This document shows, piece after piece, positions 52,650 through 61,580 of a stretch of DNA of 64,000 nucleotides (position 1 is its first letter; every line of letters starts with the position of its first letter). Origin of the DNA: Chitinophagaceae bacterium. Lineage in GTDB: Bacteria > Bacteroidota > Bacteroidia > Chitinophagales > Chitinophagaceae. The notes beneath the pieces are model-generated. The model was given only the letters and a program-made list of their open reading frames with translations. It did no database searches and was not told the DNA's origin. The stretch covers positions 18,340 through 82,339 of the forward strand of contig JAMLGU010000012.1 in NCBI GenBank assembly GCA_023957575.1, written 5' to 3'. The position numbers were made by a program, and so were the translations under genes.

Positions 52650-53375
52650 ATGGCAACAATTCAGAAGCTATTTTTTTTCATATTTATTAATTTTTTTGCA
52701 ATCAATTTTGGTTTTGCCCAAAAGAAGGATACCGCCATAGTGAAGCAGGTGGCAGACACGATTATTAGTTCTATTAAGACAATTGACGAAAACCTGATAA
52801 ATACGGATAGCCTTCAAAATTTGACAAAAGCATCTGCCCAAGCCGAAAAAGGGGATAAAGAAAAAAAAGATACTGCATCCCGGTGGTTTCCCAATCCCAG
52901 AGTAGCGTCCATCCGCTCTGCCATCATTCCGGGTTGGGGGCAGGTATATAATGGAAAAATCTGGAAAGTGCCTATTGTTTATGCTGCATTGGGTGTTACC
53001 GGCTGGTATTTTTTTAGTAACCGTACCTATTATAAGCAGCTAAGGTTAGGAGCCGTTGTGGGTACACAAATCATTGAGAAGAAAATACCTAAAGACAGTA
53101 CGGATTATAATAAAATAAAAGATGAAAACGTAAAGCTGGCCATTGACAGGGGCCGGCTTCAGGAAATAAAATATTATCGGGACAGGGTGCGGCGCGAGTT
53201 GGATTATGCAGTGCTGTATTTTGCTATTGCATGGGCATTGAATGTGGTGGAAGCCAGTGTGGATGCGCATTTACAGAGTTTCGATATTTCTCCTAACCTG
53301 AGTTTTAAAATAGAGCCGGGATACAGTGAGCTGGCTAAAACGAGCGGCATCAGTCTGGTGATGAGGTTTAAATAA
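52650..53375 (+). CDS. DUF5683-domain membrane protein
   Basis: The 241-residue product starts with a signal peptide (cleavage near FGFAQ), then a low-complexity Asp/Lys-rich linker. The DUF5683 domain begins at WFPNPRVASIRSAIIPGWGQVYNGK, with a membrane helix in VYAALGVTGWYFF and a second near YAVLYFAIAWALNVVEA. The family is conserved between parB and dapB in many Bacteroidota, and its function is unknown. It ends in SLVMRFK. The constant location suggests a link with division or envelope biogenesis, as inference. Confidence 0.88.
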   Translation: MATIQKLFFFIFINFFAINFGFAQKKDTAIVKQVADTIISSIKTIDENLINTDSLQNLTKASAQAEKGDKEKKDTASRWFPNPRVASIRSAIIPGWGQVYNGKIWKVPIVYAALGVTGWYFFSNRTYYKQLRLGAVVGTQIIEKKIPKDSTDYNKIKDENVKLAIDRGRLQEIKYYRDRVRRELDYAVLYFAIAWALNVVEASVDAHLQSFDISPNLSFKIEPGYSELAKTSGISLVMRFK

Positions 53376-53392
53376 AAGAAAAAATAATTAAG

Positions 53393-54109
53393 ATGAAAAT
53401 AGCATTAATCGGATATGGAAAAATGGGTAAAGCTATTGAAGAAATTGCCCTTCAGAGAAACCATGAGATTGTATTAAAAATTGATATTAACAATATTGAC
53501 CAGTTTACCAAAGAAAATTTAAGCAAAGCTGATGCGGCTATCGAGTTTACAAGCCCACATACAGCATTCGGGAATGTTTCTAAACTGCTCGAATTCGGAG
53601 TACCGGTTGTAAGTGGTTCTACCGGATGGTTCCACAGATTAGAAGAGGCAAAGGAATTGTCAAAAACACTGAATGGAAGTATGATTTGTGCCAGCAATTT
53701 CAGTGTGGGCGTAAATCTATTTTTTGAACTGAATAAAAAACTGGCATCATTGATGCATCCACATCAGGAATATAATGTAAGCTTAGAAGAAATACACCAT
53801 ACTGCCAAAAAAGATGCTCCCAGCGGCACAGCCATTACCTTGGCGGAGCAAATCATGGAGGTTTATACCGAAAAACAGAAATGGGTGAATGATACTTCGC
53901 CTGCGGAAGATGAACTGCTGATTACCAGTAAAAGAATGGACCCTGCTCCCGGCACCCATATCATCACTTACGCTTCCGAAATTGATGATATTGCCATCAC
54001 ACATACTGCGCATAGCCGCAAAGGGTTTGCACTTGGCGCTGTACTGGCAGCCGAATACATTGCAGATAAAAAAGGATGGTTTACAATGAAGGAAGTGCTT
54101 GGTTTATAG
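53393..54109 (+). CDS. dapB: 4-hydroxy-tetrahydrodipicolinate reductase
   Basis: This enzyme of the diaminopimelate/lysine pathway reduces hydroxy-tetrahydrodipicolinate. The 238-residue protein has the nucleotide-binding GYGKMGKAIEE, the ASNFSVGVNLFFEL signature and the catalytic EIHHTAKKDAPSGTA, where His and Lys are key. HTAHSRKGFALGAV is the C-terminal signature. It lies 17 nt after the DUF5683 gene. In relatives lepB usually follows; here two sulfatases come next. Confidence 0.95.
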   Translation: MKIALIGYGKMGKAIEEIALQRNHEIVLKIDINNIDQFTKENLSKADAAIEFTSPHTAFGNVSKLLEFGVPVVSGSTGWFHRLEEAKELSKTLNGSMICASNFSVGVNLFFELNKKLASLMHPHQEYNVSLEEIHHTAKKDAPSGTAITLAEQIMEVYTEKQKWVNDTSPAEDELLITSKRMDPAPGTHIITYASEIDDIAITHTAHSRKGFALGAVLAAEYIADKKGWFTMKEVLGL

Positions 54110-54170
54110 CGCCGGACTGTAACTGAGAAGAATAATTGACTTTTTTGCCAATATTTTATAATTTGTGCAA

Positions 54171-55682
54171 ATGAAGAAGATAATTGTCTTAGCTATTTTA
54201 CTTTCTTTTCAACAGTTGTTTGCACAATCCAATCGCCCCAATATCATTTTGTTTATGGTGGATGATATGGGTTGGCAGGATACCTCTGTGCCTTTTTGGA
54301 AAGAGGTAACACCACTGAATAAAAAATATCATACACCCAATATGCAGCGATTGGCTGATGAAGGAATGAAGTTTACCAATGCTTATGCCACACCGGTATG
54401 TACTCCCACGAGAGTAAGCCTGCTTACCGGTATGAATGTGGCGCGTCATCGGGTAACACTTTGGACCTCACCTGTACGCGATAATCCTACCGATAGTAAA
54501 GATGATCAATTTGAACTGGTGGATTGGAATTATAATGGCTTCAGCAATATCGGAGGTGTTCCACATACGGTACATGCTACACCTTTCCCTCAGTTACTGA
54601 AAGAAGCAGGTTATTTTACAATTCATGTCGGTAAAGCGCATTGGGGATCCAATGGCACACCGGGAAGCAATCCCTATAACCTCGGTTTTATGGTAAACAT
54701 ATCAGGAACCGGAGCCGGGCATCCGCAGAGCTATCTGGGGCAGGAAAACTATGGCAATAAGCCCGGCAAGGCTGGTTGGCAGGCTGTGCCAGACTTGCAG
54801 CAATATTATGGAACGGATACCTTTCTTACCGAAGCGCTGACTTTGGAAGCGCTGAAAACATTGGAAGAACCCATAAAAAGAAAGCAACCATTTTTCCTGA
54901 ATTTATCACATTATGCCGTGCATGTGCCGATTAATGCGGATAAAAGATTTTTTCAAAAATACCTCGATGCGGGACTTGATTCATTGGAAGCAGGATATGC
55001 CACACTGATTGAGGGAATGGATAAAAGTTTGGGAGATATAATGGATTTTCTGAAAGGGAAAAAAATAGAAAGCAATACTGTCATCATTTTTATGAGTGAT
55101 AATGGCGGCCTCAGTAATCCTAAGGTTAGGAGTGGGCAGCCTTTTACCCAAAATGCTCCATTGCGTGCCGGCAAGGGTTCGGTATATGAAGGCGGCATAA
55201 GAGAGCCGATGATAGTGAAATGGCCGGGTGTAGTAAAAAAAGGTACTGTTGCAGAGACCCCTGTTATAATCGAAGATTTTTTTCCCGCTATTCTGCAAAT
55301 AGCCGGACTAAAAAAATATAAAACTATTCAGACGGTTGATGGAAGGTCATTTGTTGACATTTTGAAAAACGGTTCAACAAAAACTCCCGAGAGAGTTTTT
55401 CTATGGCATTCGCCCAATAAATGGATTCCGGAAGATGGTCCGGGTATCAATTATTATAGCGCTGTCCGAAAAGGAGATTGGAAACTTGTGTATAGCTATC
55501 GAACAGGGAAAGCAGAATTATATGATTTGAAAAATGATATTGGAGAAAAAAATGATTTATCCGGTAAAAACCCTCGTCAAGCCAAAATCATGCTGGATTT
55601 ACTCGCTAAGGAATTGAAAAAGAACAAAGCCCAATTGCCGGTAAGTAAGGCAACAGGGAAAACAGTTCCGTATCCCAATTAA
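54171..55682 (+). CDS. Secreted S1-family sulfatase (tandem copy 1)
   Basis: The product (503 residues) has a signal peptide (MKKIIVLAILLSFQQLFAQ) and the formylglycine-type sulfatase fold. NIILFMVDDMGWQ holds metal-binding Asp residues, C77 in CTPTR (pattern CxPxR) is the residue converted to formylglycine, and GKAHWG, MSDNGG and GRSF follow. It should hydrolyse sulfate esters on glycans or other substrates in the periplasm. The anaerobic or aerobic maturase needed is not in the window. ATG 54171 is taken instead of the GTG two codons earlier. Subfamily and substrate are not assignable by eye. Confidence 0.92.
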   Translation: MKKIIVLAILLSFQQLFAQSNRPNIILFMVDDMGWQDTSVPFWKEVTPLNKKYHTPNMQRLADEGMKFTNAYATPVCTPTRVSLLTGMNVARHRVTLWTSPVRDNPTDSKDDQFELVDWNYNGFSNIGGVPHTVHATPFPQLLKEAGYFTIHVGKAHWGSNGTPGSNPYNLGFMVNISGTGAGHPQSYLGQENYGNKPGKAGWQAVPDLQQYYGTDTFLTEALTLEALKTLEEPIKRKQPFFLNLSHYAVHVPINADKRFFQKYLDAGLDSLEAGYATLIEGMDKSLGDIMDFLKGKKIESNTVIIFMSDNGGLSNPKVRSGQPFTQNAPLRAGKGSVYEGGIREPMIVKWPGVVKKGTVAETPVIIEDFFPAILQIAGLKKYKTIQTVDGRSFVDILKNGSTKTPERVFLWHSPNKWIPEDGPGINYYSAVRKGDWKLVYSYRTGKAELYDLKNDIGEKNDLSGKNPRQAKIMLDLLAKELKKNKAQLPVSKATGKTVPYPN

Positions 55683-55757
55683 AAGTATAGGTATTTTAAT
55701 TTTTTGGTTTTTTTAATTTTTTTTAAATTGTGCCCAACTAACTTTAAATAAAAAAAA

Positions 55758-57254
55758 ATGATGAAACTTCGGTTTACTATTACGTTTTGTTTATTCTTGT
55801 TATCAAATATTCTATTTGCACAACAAAAACCTAATGTAATATTGATTTGTATGGATGACCTTGGGTATGGCGACCTTAGTTGCTATGGCGCTACAAAAAT
55901 ACAAACGCCCAATGTGGACAAACTGGCTGCACAAGGCATCAGGTTTACCAATGGGCATAGCACCTCTGCCACTTGTACCCCCAGCAGGTATGCACTAATG
56001 ACCGGAGTGTATCCATGGCGGTCAGGAGCACACATCCTCCCCGGAGATGCCGCTTTGATTGTACCTACGGATAGATTGACCCTCCCTAAAGTATTTAAAA
56101 ATGCGGGTTATCAAACAGCTATAATTGGCAAGTGGCACCTCGGCATCGGCAATGAAGTAAAAAAAGAATGGAATGGTGAACTGAAGCCCGGCCCCAATGA
56201 AACAGGATTTGATTATTCGTTTATTTTTCCTGCAACAGCCGACAGAGTGCCAACCGTTTTTGTAGAAAATCATCAGGTAATTGCATTAGACCCTGCCGAT
56301 CCTATAGAAGTAGATTATAATAAAAAAATCGGGAATGAGCCTACCGGAAAGGAAAACCCTGAATTACTGAAAATGAAATCTTCTCCGGGGCAAGGGCATG
56401 ATAATACTATTGTAAATGGAATTGGGCGAATTGGATTTATGACAGGTGGGAAAACCGCCCGTTGGACCGACGAGGAGCTCTCCACCACCTTTCTGGCAAA
56501 AACATTGGAATATATTGAAAGTAAAAGAAAACAACCATTTTTCTTACTCTTTAATATGATAGAACCTCACGTTCCCCGAATGCCTGCCACCATGTTCAAA
56601 GGCAAGAGTGGCTTAGGTTTCAGAGGGGATGCCATTTTGCAAATGGACTGGACCGTGGGTGAGTTGATGAAATACTTAAAAATATGGGGCATTGATAAAA
56701 ACACAATCATAATTTTCACCAGTGATAATGGACCTGTACTCGATGATGGTTATGTGGATGGCGCTGTTGCTATGCAGAATGGCCACGACCCGATGGGCGG
56801 CCTGAGAGGTGGCAAGTATAGCGCTTTTGAAGCAGGTACCAGGGTGCCATTTTTAATTTCATGGCCTCAAAAAATAAAACCACAGGTGTCTGATGCTTTA
56901 GTGAGCCAGATGGATTTCATGGCTTCGTTTGCAAACTTTTTGAAAGTGCCTTTGAATATAAAACAGGATGGCATCAATACTATTTCGGCATTTCTTGGAA
57001 AGGATAAAAAAGGCAGAACCTCCTATGTGCAGCAAGGTGGCGCATTGTCAATGGTGATGGATGGATGGAAATACATAGAACCTTCTGAGGGACGCGCAAT
57101 AAACACATTGGTAAATATTGAACTGGGTAACCTGAAGGCGCCACAATTGTATAATCTGAATAACGATCGTGGTGAAAAAAATAATCTTGCGAATCGGTAT
57201 CCTGAGAAGGTGAAGGAACTGCAAGAGATGCTGGAAAAAATTAAAAAACAATAA
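55758..57254 (+). CDS. Secreted S1-family sulfatase (tandem copy 2)
   Basis: A second sulfatase of 498 residues with a signal peptide (cleavage near ILFAQ). Metal-binding Asp residues lie in VILICMDDLGYGD, and the formylglycine cysteine C73 lies in CTPSR. GKWHLG, TSDNGP and RGGKYSAFEAGTRVPF are also typical. It is clearly diverged from the preceding copy, so the pair may act on different linkages. It lies 75 nt downstream on the same strand. No glycosidase or SusC/D genes adjoin, so the target polysaccharide cannot be inferred. Confidence 0.93.
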   Translation: MMKLRFTITFCLFLLSNILFAQQKPNVILICMDDLGYGDLSCYGATKIQTPNVDKLAAQGIRFTNGHSTSATCTPSRYALMTGVYPWRSGAHILPGDAALIVPTDRLTLPKVFKNAGYQTAIIGKWHLGIGNEVKKEWNGELKPGPNETGFDYSFIFPATADRVPTVFVENHQVIALDPADPIEVDYNKKIGNEPTGKENPELLKMKSSPGQGHDNTIVNGIGRIGFMTGGKTARWTDEELSTTFLAKTLEYIESKRKQPFFLLFNMIEPHVPRMPATMFKGKSGLGFRGDAILQMDWTVGELMKYLKIWGIDKNTIIIFTSDNGPVLDDGYVDGAVAMQNGHDPMGGLRGGKYSAFEAGTRVPFLISWPQKIKPQVSDALVSQMDFMASFANFLKVPLNIKQDGINTISAFLGKDKKGRTSYVQQGGALSMVMDGWKYIEPSEGRAINTLVNIELGNLKAPQLYNLNNDRGEKNNLANRYPEKVKELQEMLEKIKKQ

Positions 57255-57675
57255 TGTAATTATGATGATGTAAGAGTGCAAAACCCCTGTTAAATATGTT
57301 TTTGATGCTCAAATAAAAATTCAGAATTATAAACATTATTAGCATTTCGGTTGCCCTATTGGATTGGCGCTGAAAATATTGCGTTAAAAAAATTACTTTT
57401 TTCGCGTCATTCTGAACGTATCGAAGCGAAGTGAAGAGTCTCCTCGATTTCAAAACGATAAGATTTCTCCGCTACGTTGCGAAATGACCGTTATTTTTTC
57501 TCGACATTCTATTTTTCGTGCTCATATCAACGGAACGCAGTGGAGTGAGACATCTCCCTTTGGTCGATGTGACGGTTATAGGTGATTGAAATGACGATTA
57601 AAAAAGGCTGGATGACCGTGATTTTATGGAGCTATAACGGACTGTGTGAGTTGGCAATTGTTGTGCATCGCGACA
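57255..57675. other. Repeat-rich intergenic region after the sulfatases
   Basis: No gene is supported here. From 57408 the sequence shows a dyad of the CGTCATTCTGAAC...GAAGCGAAGTGAAGAG type with the opposite arm GATTTCTCCGC...CGAAATGACCG near 57459-57492. A further degenerate arm runs at 57536-57596 (GGAGTGAGACATCTCCCTTTGG and GAAATGACG). Such elements recur widely in Bacteroidota intergenic DNA as far as I recall, and their function is unknown. Confidence 0.5.
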
Positions 57676-57829
57676 AAGGCCTTGAAAAAAATGCGTTAAA
57701 AAAATGATTGAAGGTAGTCGTTAAAAAGCCGTCGTTGTTTGAGCGCCGTATGGTCTTCGAAAAAAGTACAACTACTGTGCGAGGGTTTAGACTACCGAAA
57801 TCATTTTTAGCAATTTTTTTCAAGGCCTT
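57676..57829. repeat. Interspersed palindromic repeat, copy 2
   Basis: The left arm (57676-57719) contains AAGGCCTTGAAAAAAAT, GTTAAAAAAATGATT and GGTAGTC. The right arm (57790-57829) returns GACTACC, AATCATTTTTAGC and ATTTTTTTCAAGGCCTT. About 40 bp pair with few mismatches. The 70-nt apex holds TGTTTGAGCGC, also present in the copy at 24674. Confidence 0.75.
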
Positions 57830-57854
57830 GATTTTTTTTGTTACTTTTTTGTAT

Positions 57855-57901
57855 CAAGGTTGAGATTAAGATTAAGGTTGAGGTTGAGGTTAAGGTTGAG
57901 A
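57855..57901 (+). repeat. Degenerate GRTTRA hexamer array downstream of the palindrome
   Basis: About seven imperfect units (GGTTGA, GATTAA, GGTTAA) immediately follow the TTACTTTTTTGTATCAAG tail of the palindromic repeat. Confidence 0.75.
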
Positions 57902-58006
57902 GGAATGAAAAGAAATGAAGAATAGTATGAGGCGAAGTGCAATAAGAAATATCCTCGTTTTCAAAACGATGAGATTTCTTCGCTTCGCTAAGAAATGACG
58001 GTGAGG
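57902..58006. repeat. Further GAAGCGAAG-type dyad
   Basis: GAAATATCCTCGTTTTCAAAACGATGAGATTTC forms a local dyad flanked by GGCGAAGTG and CGCTTCGCTAAGAAATGACGG. It is related in sequence to the dyad at 57408-57492. Confidence 0.5.
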
Positions 58007-58035
58007 GACAGGACGAATGGCGGGATTACAATAGA

Positions 58036-58063
58036 CAAAAAAAGCCCCGGGGAACCGGGGCCT
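58036..58063 (-). terminator. Terminator of the RCC1-repeat gene
   Basis: On the minus strand GCCCCGG pairs with CCGGGGC around TTCC and is followed by seven T. It lies just past the stop of the gene ending at 58090. Confidence 0.9.
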
Positions 58064-58089
58064 CTAAATCAAACAATTAACCAAAAGTG

Positions 58090-61062
58090 CTATTCATTAA
58101 CTACGCGTACCACTTTGGAGTAGGTCTTAGAACCATCTTTATTTACCTGCACTATTCGCACGTAAGCATTCTCTTTATCTGAATTTATAACGTCATTATT
58201 GTTTTTGTTACAAGAATAACCAATCAGCAATACGGAAATCACTGCCAGCGACAACATCAGTTTTCTTCTGCGTATCAAACCGGCGCCGATTGCCAAACCC
58301 AGTATTGCCAGACCAGCTGCTCCCAGATCATTGGCTGATTTTGCAAAATCATAAGAAATAGCCTGATTGGAGTTACCTTCAGTTGCTTTAGAATTTACTT
58401 CACCGATTTTAGTAAAGTTTACACCGTCTTTGGATATTTCTACCTCAAACAGACTGTTATCGCTTTCGGTCATTGTACTCCAGTTTACTATTAATTGACC
58501 ATTTACCCATTTGGCTATAATATTGCCAAAGTTTACAGCAAGTCGCTCATTCACATCATATACCACTATGTGCAATGAAGCATTATCGCAAGCCTGAGGT
58601 GTTCCATTATCACAAATGGTATAGGGAAAATCTACAGTACCTGTAAAGTTTGGATCAGGTGTAAAGGTATAGGAACCATTACTATTAAGCACCAGAGTAC
58701 CCACACCGGCAATAGTTGTTGTTCCTGTAGTTGTTACAGTTGTCGTATTTCCTTCAATATCCACGTCATTGGTTTTAACATTACCGCTAACCGCAGTATT
58801 ACGCGGAGTCCACGCGTAATCATCAGTAGCAGATGTAGTATTATGCGGACCACCAGCAGCAGATACCGTTTCAGGAACTACGGTAATAATTGCCATTGCA
58901 GTAGCACAGTTACCTGTAGGAGGCGCCACTTCACATACCTGATAGTACACTGTATCTTTTCCGGTAAATCCGGGATTAGGTGTGTATATCAGTTCACCGG
59001 TAGATGGATCAATTTCTGCAGTACCATTTTTTGGACCACCTGTAATAGTAGGCTTATCCAGAGTTTTGCCATAGTTACCCGGCCCGTCATTCTGCCTGAT
59101 ATCTAATGTGATAGGCGTATTTACCTTAGTAGTGCCAAGATCCAGGTCGGCATGAGGCTTATTAGCGCCCGGATTAGAAGTAGATTCTCCCGGATTGGTT
59201 ACGGTAATAACCAGTTGGGTAGTAAGACAATTGGTAGTACCGCCATCTGCACACACAGTAACATCATAGGTGTAAATGCCGGGTTTGTCGGTAACGAAAG
59301 AATAGCTGCCATCATTATTCATTGTAATCTGTGGATTGGAGCCGGTCGGGCTTCCTTTCAGAGAAGGGCTGGTACCATATTTAGGATTATTTACTCCTCC
59401 ATCGTTTTGCTTAACATTACCGGGAATGGGCTTATTAACAAGACCTGCATTGAAGTCGTCATTCGCATCAATCTTAACTCTGTCAGCAGCAATAGTCACC
59501 TCCTTGTAATTAGGCTCACATGCCCCTGCAACAGTATATCTTACAACTATTGCACCGGGGCCGGTTGGTGTAAGCACACCGGTGGATGTTACTGTTGCGT
59601 TACCGGATGTAATACTAAAATTACCACCTGTTGGCGCATAGGTTAACTGAAGGGGAACACCAATGGTAACTGCAGCTCCATCTGGAAGAAGGTTTATTTC
59701 CACTAATCCACTGGGTGCACCGCATATTTCTACTGCGGCTGTATTAAACGTAATTAAACTTTCAAACTGACTATTTGTTTGGCCATCCCCCATGCTACCG
59801 TCTATTCTGTGCCCCACATAACCAAATTTTTTCTGACACCTCTGAGATACCATGGTAGTATGTCCTCCGGTTTCCACAGCCTGTATATTTTGGTTGGAGT
59901 AGCCGCTAGCCCACTGACTTGCCTGCCCAGGATTAAGAGGATTTCCACTTTGCCCATCGGCTTGGGTACCTCTACCCAGGTCATAGCCACTTTCCTCACC
60001 CCAATTCCACAATGTATTGTCATTTTTAATCACATTAATGGATGTATAAGCATCATCGTGCTCCTGAGGCGAAATCCACAATATATTATTCATTACTGGC
60101 CCTGAGGAGCTGGTATATCTTGGTTGTACCCAGGTGTTTGAACTGGTGGTGCTCCAATTACCCAATTGTCTTCTTGTATTATCGCCAATAGCCCATAAGT
60201 TGCCATCCTCAAATAAGACATAATAAGTGGCCACACTGCCATTACTGGTAGCACCTACCATTTTTACAGTACCGCTGGTAGATGGTTTAGGAAGTGCCGT
60301 GGCATAGCTTCTGGAAGCGGCTGCAGAACTATTATTATAGGTAAGGGTACCCCATGTCCACAAATTTCCGGAGTTATCAATGGCTATTAATCCGTCAGGA
60401 CAACCGCGAACCGCCACAATACCAGAAAGAAAAGCGGTAGAGCTGGTTCTCACCTGATACCAGTTATTAGAATTCGAAGAACCTGTTCCGGTGCCACGGT
60501 TTGCTGACACCTGACTCATAACATATACACTACCGCCGCAGGTAACAAGTGCCAGTGTATGGTAGGTGCCAAAGAGCATTTTTACATCTGAGGCATTTAT
60601 ACCCGATGGAAGAGAAAATGATTGAATTTGGTTACTTGTGGTAAGCGAATTACTTATCACAGCACCTTTAGTTCCCCATGCCCATAATTTATTATCGTTC
60701 GTCAACATAATATGCTGGATACTAAGTTTTGAACTACCCAAGGCAGCCTTCAAAGGCGTACCGGTAAACAGGTTATTGTAATTAGCGCGGCTAATAACTG
60801 TTGGTACTAACCAGTCGCCACTGCCATCATACTTTGAATTTTGCCCCCATATTTTAAGAGAGCCGTCAATTTCTCTTACAAAGGTAGAGTGAAATGAGGA
60901 AATAAAGTTATCATACTCGAGGGTGCCGGCAGACGACGAGTAAATACCAAAATTGCTGTAGTCCTGACAACCTTGGTTAGAGTAACAATTCTGGGCAATC
61001 ACCTGCCCGGCCAGAAGGCTGAATACGGCTCCTAATACGAGCCATTTAATTGACTTTTTCAT
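58090..61062 (-). CDS. Large secreted RCC1-repeat protein with cadherin/VCBS-like domains
   Basis: The protein (990 residues from ATG 61062; a second ATG lies at 61068) has a signal peptide (cleavage near GQVIAQ). Its N-terminal half has RCC1-type beta-propeller repeats with Trp-x-Trp-Gly motifs (LKIWGQNS, KLWAWGTKG, LWTWGTL, LWNWGEE). Then follow an Ig-like segment and three cadherin/VCBS-like modules (GNVKQNDGG, LDIRQNDGP, GNVKTNDVD; each with FTGTVDFPY-like ends). The C-terminus has two hydrophobic helices, GAAGLAILGLAIGAGLIRRRK and LAVISVLLIGYSC, and then a short polar tail. There is no type IX sorting domain I recognise. A surface adhesin-like role is inferred. Confidence 0.85.
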   Translation of the reverse strand: MKKSIKWLVLGAVFSLLAGQVIAQNCYSNQGCQDYSNFGIYSSSAGTLEYDNFISSFHSTFVREIDGSLKIWGQNSKYDGSGDWLVPTVISRANYNNLFTGTPLKAALGSSKLSIQHIMLTNDNKLWAWGTKGAVISNSLTTSNQIQSFSLPSGINASDVKMLFGTYHTLALVTCGGSVYVMSQVSANRGTGTGSSNSNNWYQVRTSSTAFLSGIVAVRGCPDGLIAIDNSGNLWTWGTLTYNNSSAAASRSYATALPKPSTSGTVKMVGATSNGSVATYYVLFEDGNLWAIGDNTRRQLGNWSTTSSNTWVQPRYTSSSGPVMNNILWISPQEHDDAYTSINVIKNDNTLWNWGEESGYDLGRGTQADGQSGNPLNPGQASQWASGYSNQNIQAVETGGHTTMVSQRCQKKFGYVGHRIDGSMGDGQTNSQFESLITFNTAAVEICGAPSGLVEINLLPDGAAVTIGVPLQLTYAPTGGNFSITSGNATVTSTGVLTPTGPGAIVVRYTVAGACEPNYKEVTIAADRVKIDANDDFNAGLVNKPIPGNVKQNDGGVNNPKYGTSPSLKGSPTGSNPQITMNNDGSYSFVTDKPGIYTYDVTVCADGGTTNCLTTQLVITVTNPGESTSNPGANKPHADLDLGTTKVNTPITLDIRQNDGPGNYGKTLDKPTITGGPKNGTAEIDPSTGELIYTPNPGFTGKDTVYYQVCEVAPPTGNCATAMAIITVVPETVSAAGGPHNTTSATDDYAWTPRNTAVSGNVKTNDVDIEGNTTTVTTTGTTTIAGVGTLVLNSNGSYTFTPDPNFTGTVDFPYTICDNGTPQACDNASLHIVVYDVNERLAVNFGNIIAKWVNGQLIVNWSTMTESDNSLFEVEISKDGVNFTKIGEVNSKATEGNSNQAISYDFAKSANDLGAAGLAILGLAIGAGLIRRRKLMLSLAVISVLLIGYSCNKNNNDVINSDKENAYVRIVQVNKDGSKTYSKVVRVVNE

Positions 61063-61068
61063 GTTCAT

Positions 61069-61380
61069 TTTTTTTAAGCGGGTTCGTTTTAAAGTAACGC
61101 CTTTTTAATTAATTAATTTGATTAAACTCGGTAAGAGAGTTTCAAGTGCAAAGGTGGCAATACTGATGCCCAATGCATTTCCCGTGCATCTCATTTACTT
61201 GTCAAATTGTCTCAATTTTGAGATTGATGAAAATCAAATAAGGACAAAATATATCAAGATTTAGAGGGAAAAGAAAGGCTGTATAGTCCAAGCACTTTTC
61301 TTCTCATACAGTTTGTCGGGGCAAATATATAGAAATCTTTTTATTTAAAATCTTTTTTTTCAATAAAATTGATGTGGTGA
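61069..61380. other. Upstream region of the RCC1-repeat gene
   Basis: About 310 bp, AT-rich, with no open frame. On the minus strand CACCTTTG at 61156-61149 is one base off TAnnTTTG and may be the -7 box of the RCC1 gene, giving a leader of about 80 nt. Nothing else stands out. Confidence 0.4.
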
Positions 61381-61381
61381 A

Positions 61382-61460
61382 GGAGAGGTTGAGGCTGAGG
61401 ATAAGATTAAGGTTAAGATTAAGATTAAGGTTAAGGTTGAGATTGAGGTTAAGGTTGAAA
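61382..61460 (+). repeat. Degenerate GRTTRA hexamer array upstream of the DPP gene
   Basis: About thirteen imperfect units (GGTTGA, GGCTGA, GATTAA, GGTTAA) between two divergent genes, in the same orientation as the other three arrays. Confidence 0.8.
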
Positions 61461-61580
61461 CTCATATATTTATTAAACGCTGAATATCAATATATTACGT
61501 AAAGTTAAAAAGAAAAGCTTCATTCTTTATATGAATGGTAATGCCTTGTTTCAAAATTTGACTATTTTTAGCCATAAAAA

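Noticed and set aside
58090..58380. Type IX secretion C-terminal domain on the RCC1 protein
   Set aside because: The end consists of two hydrophobic helices and a polar tail, not the beta-rich type A or B sorting domain.
19620..61460. Short tandem arrays as CRISPR loci
   Set aside because: Units are six or seven bases, degenerate and without spacers, and no cas genes are present.
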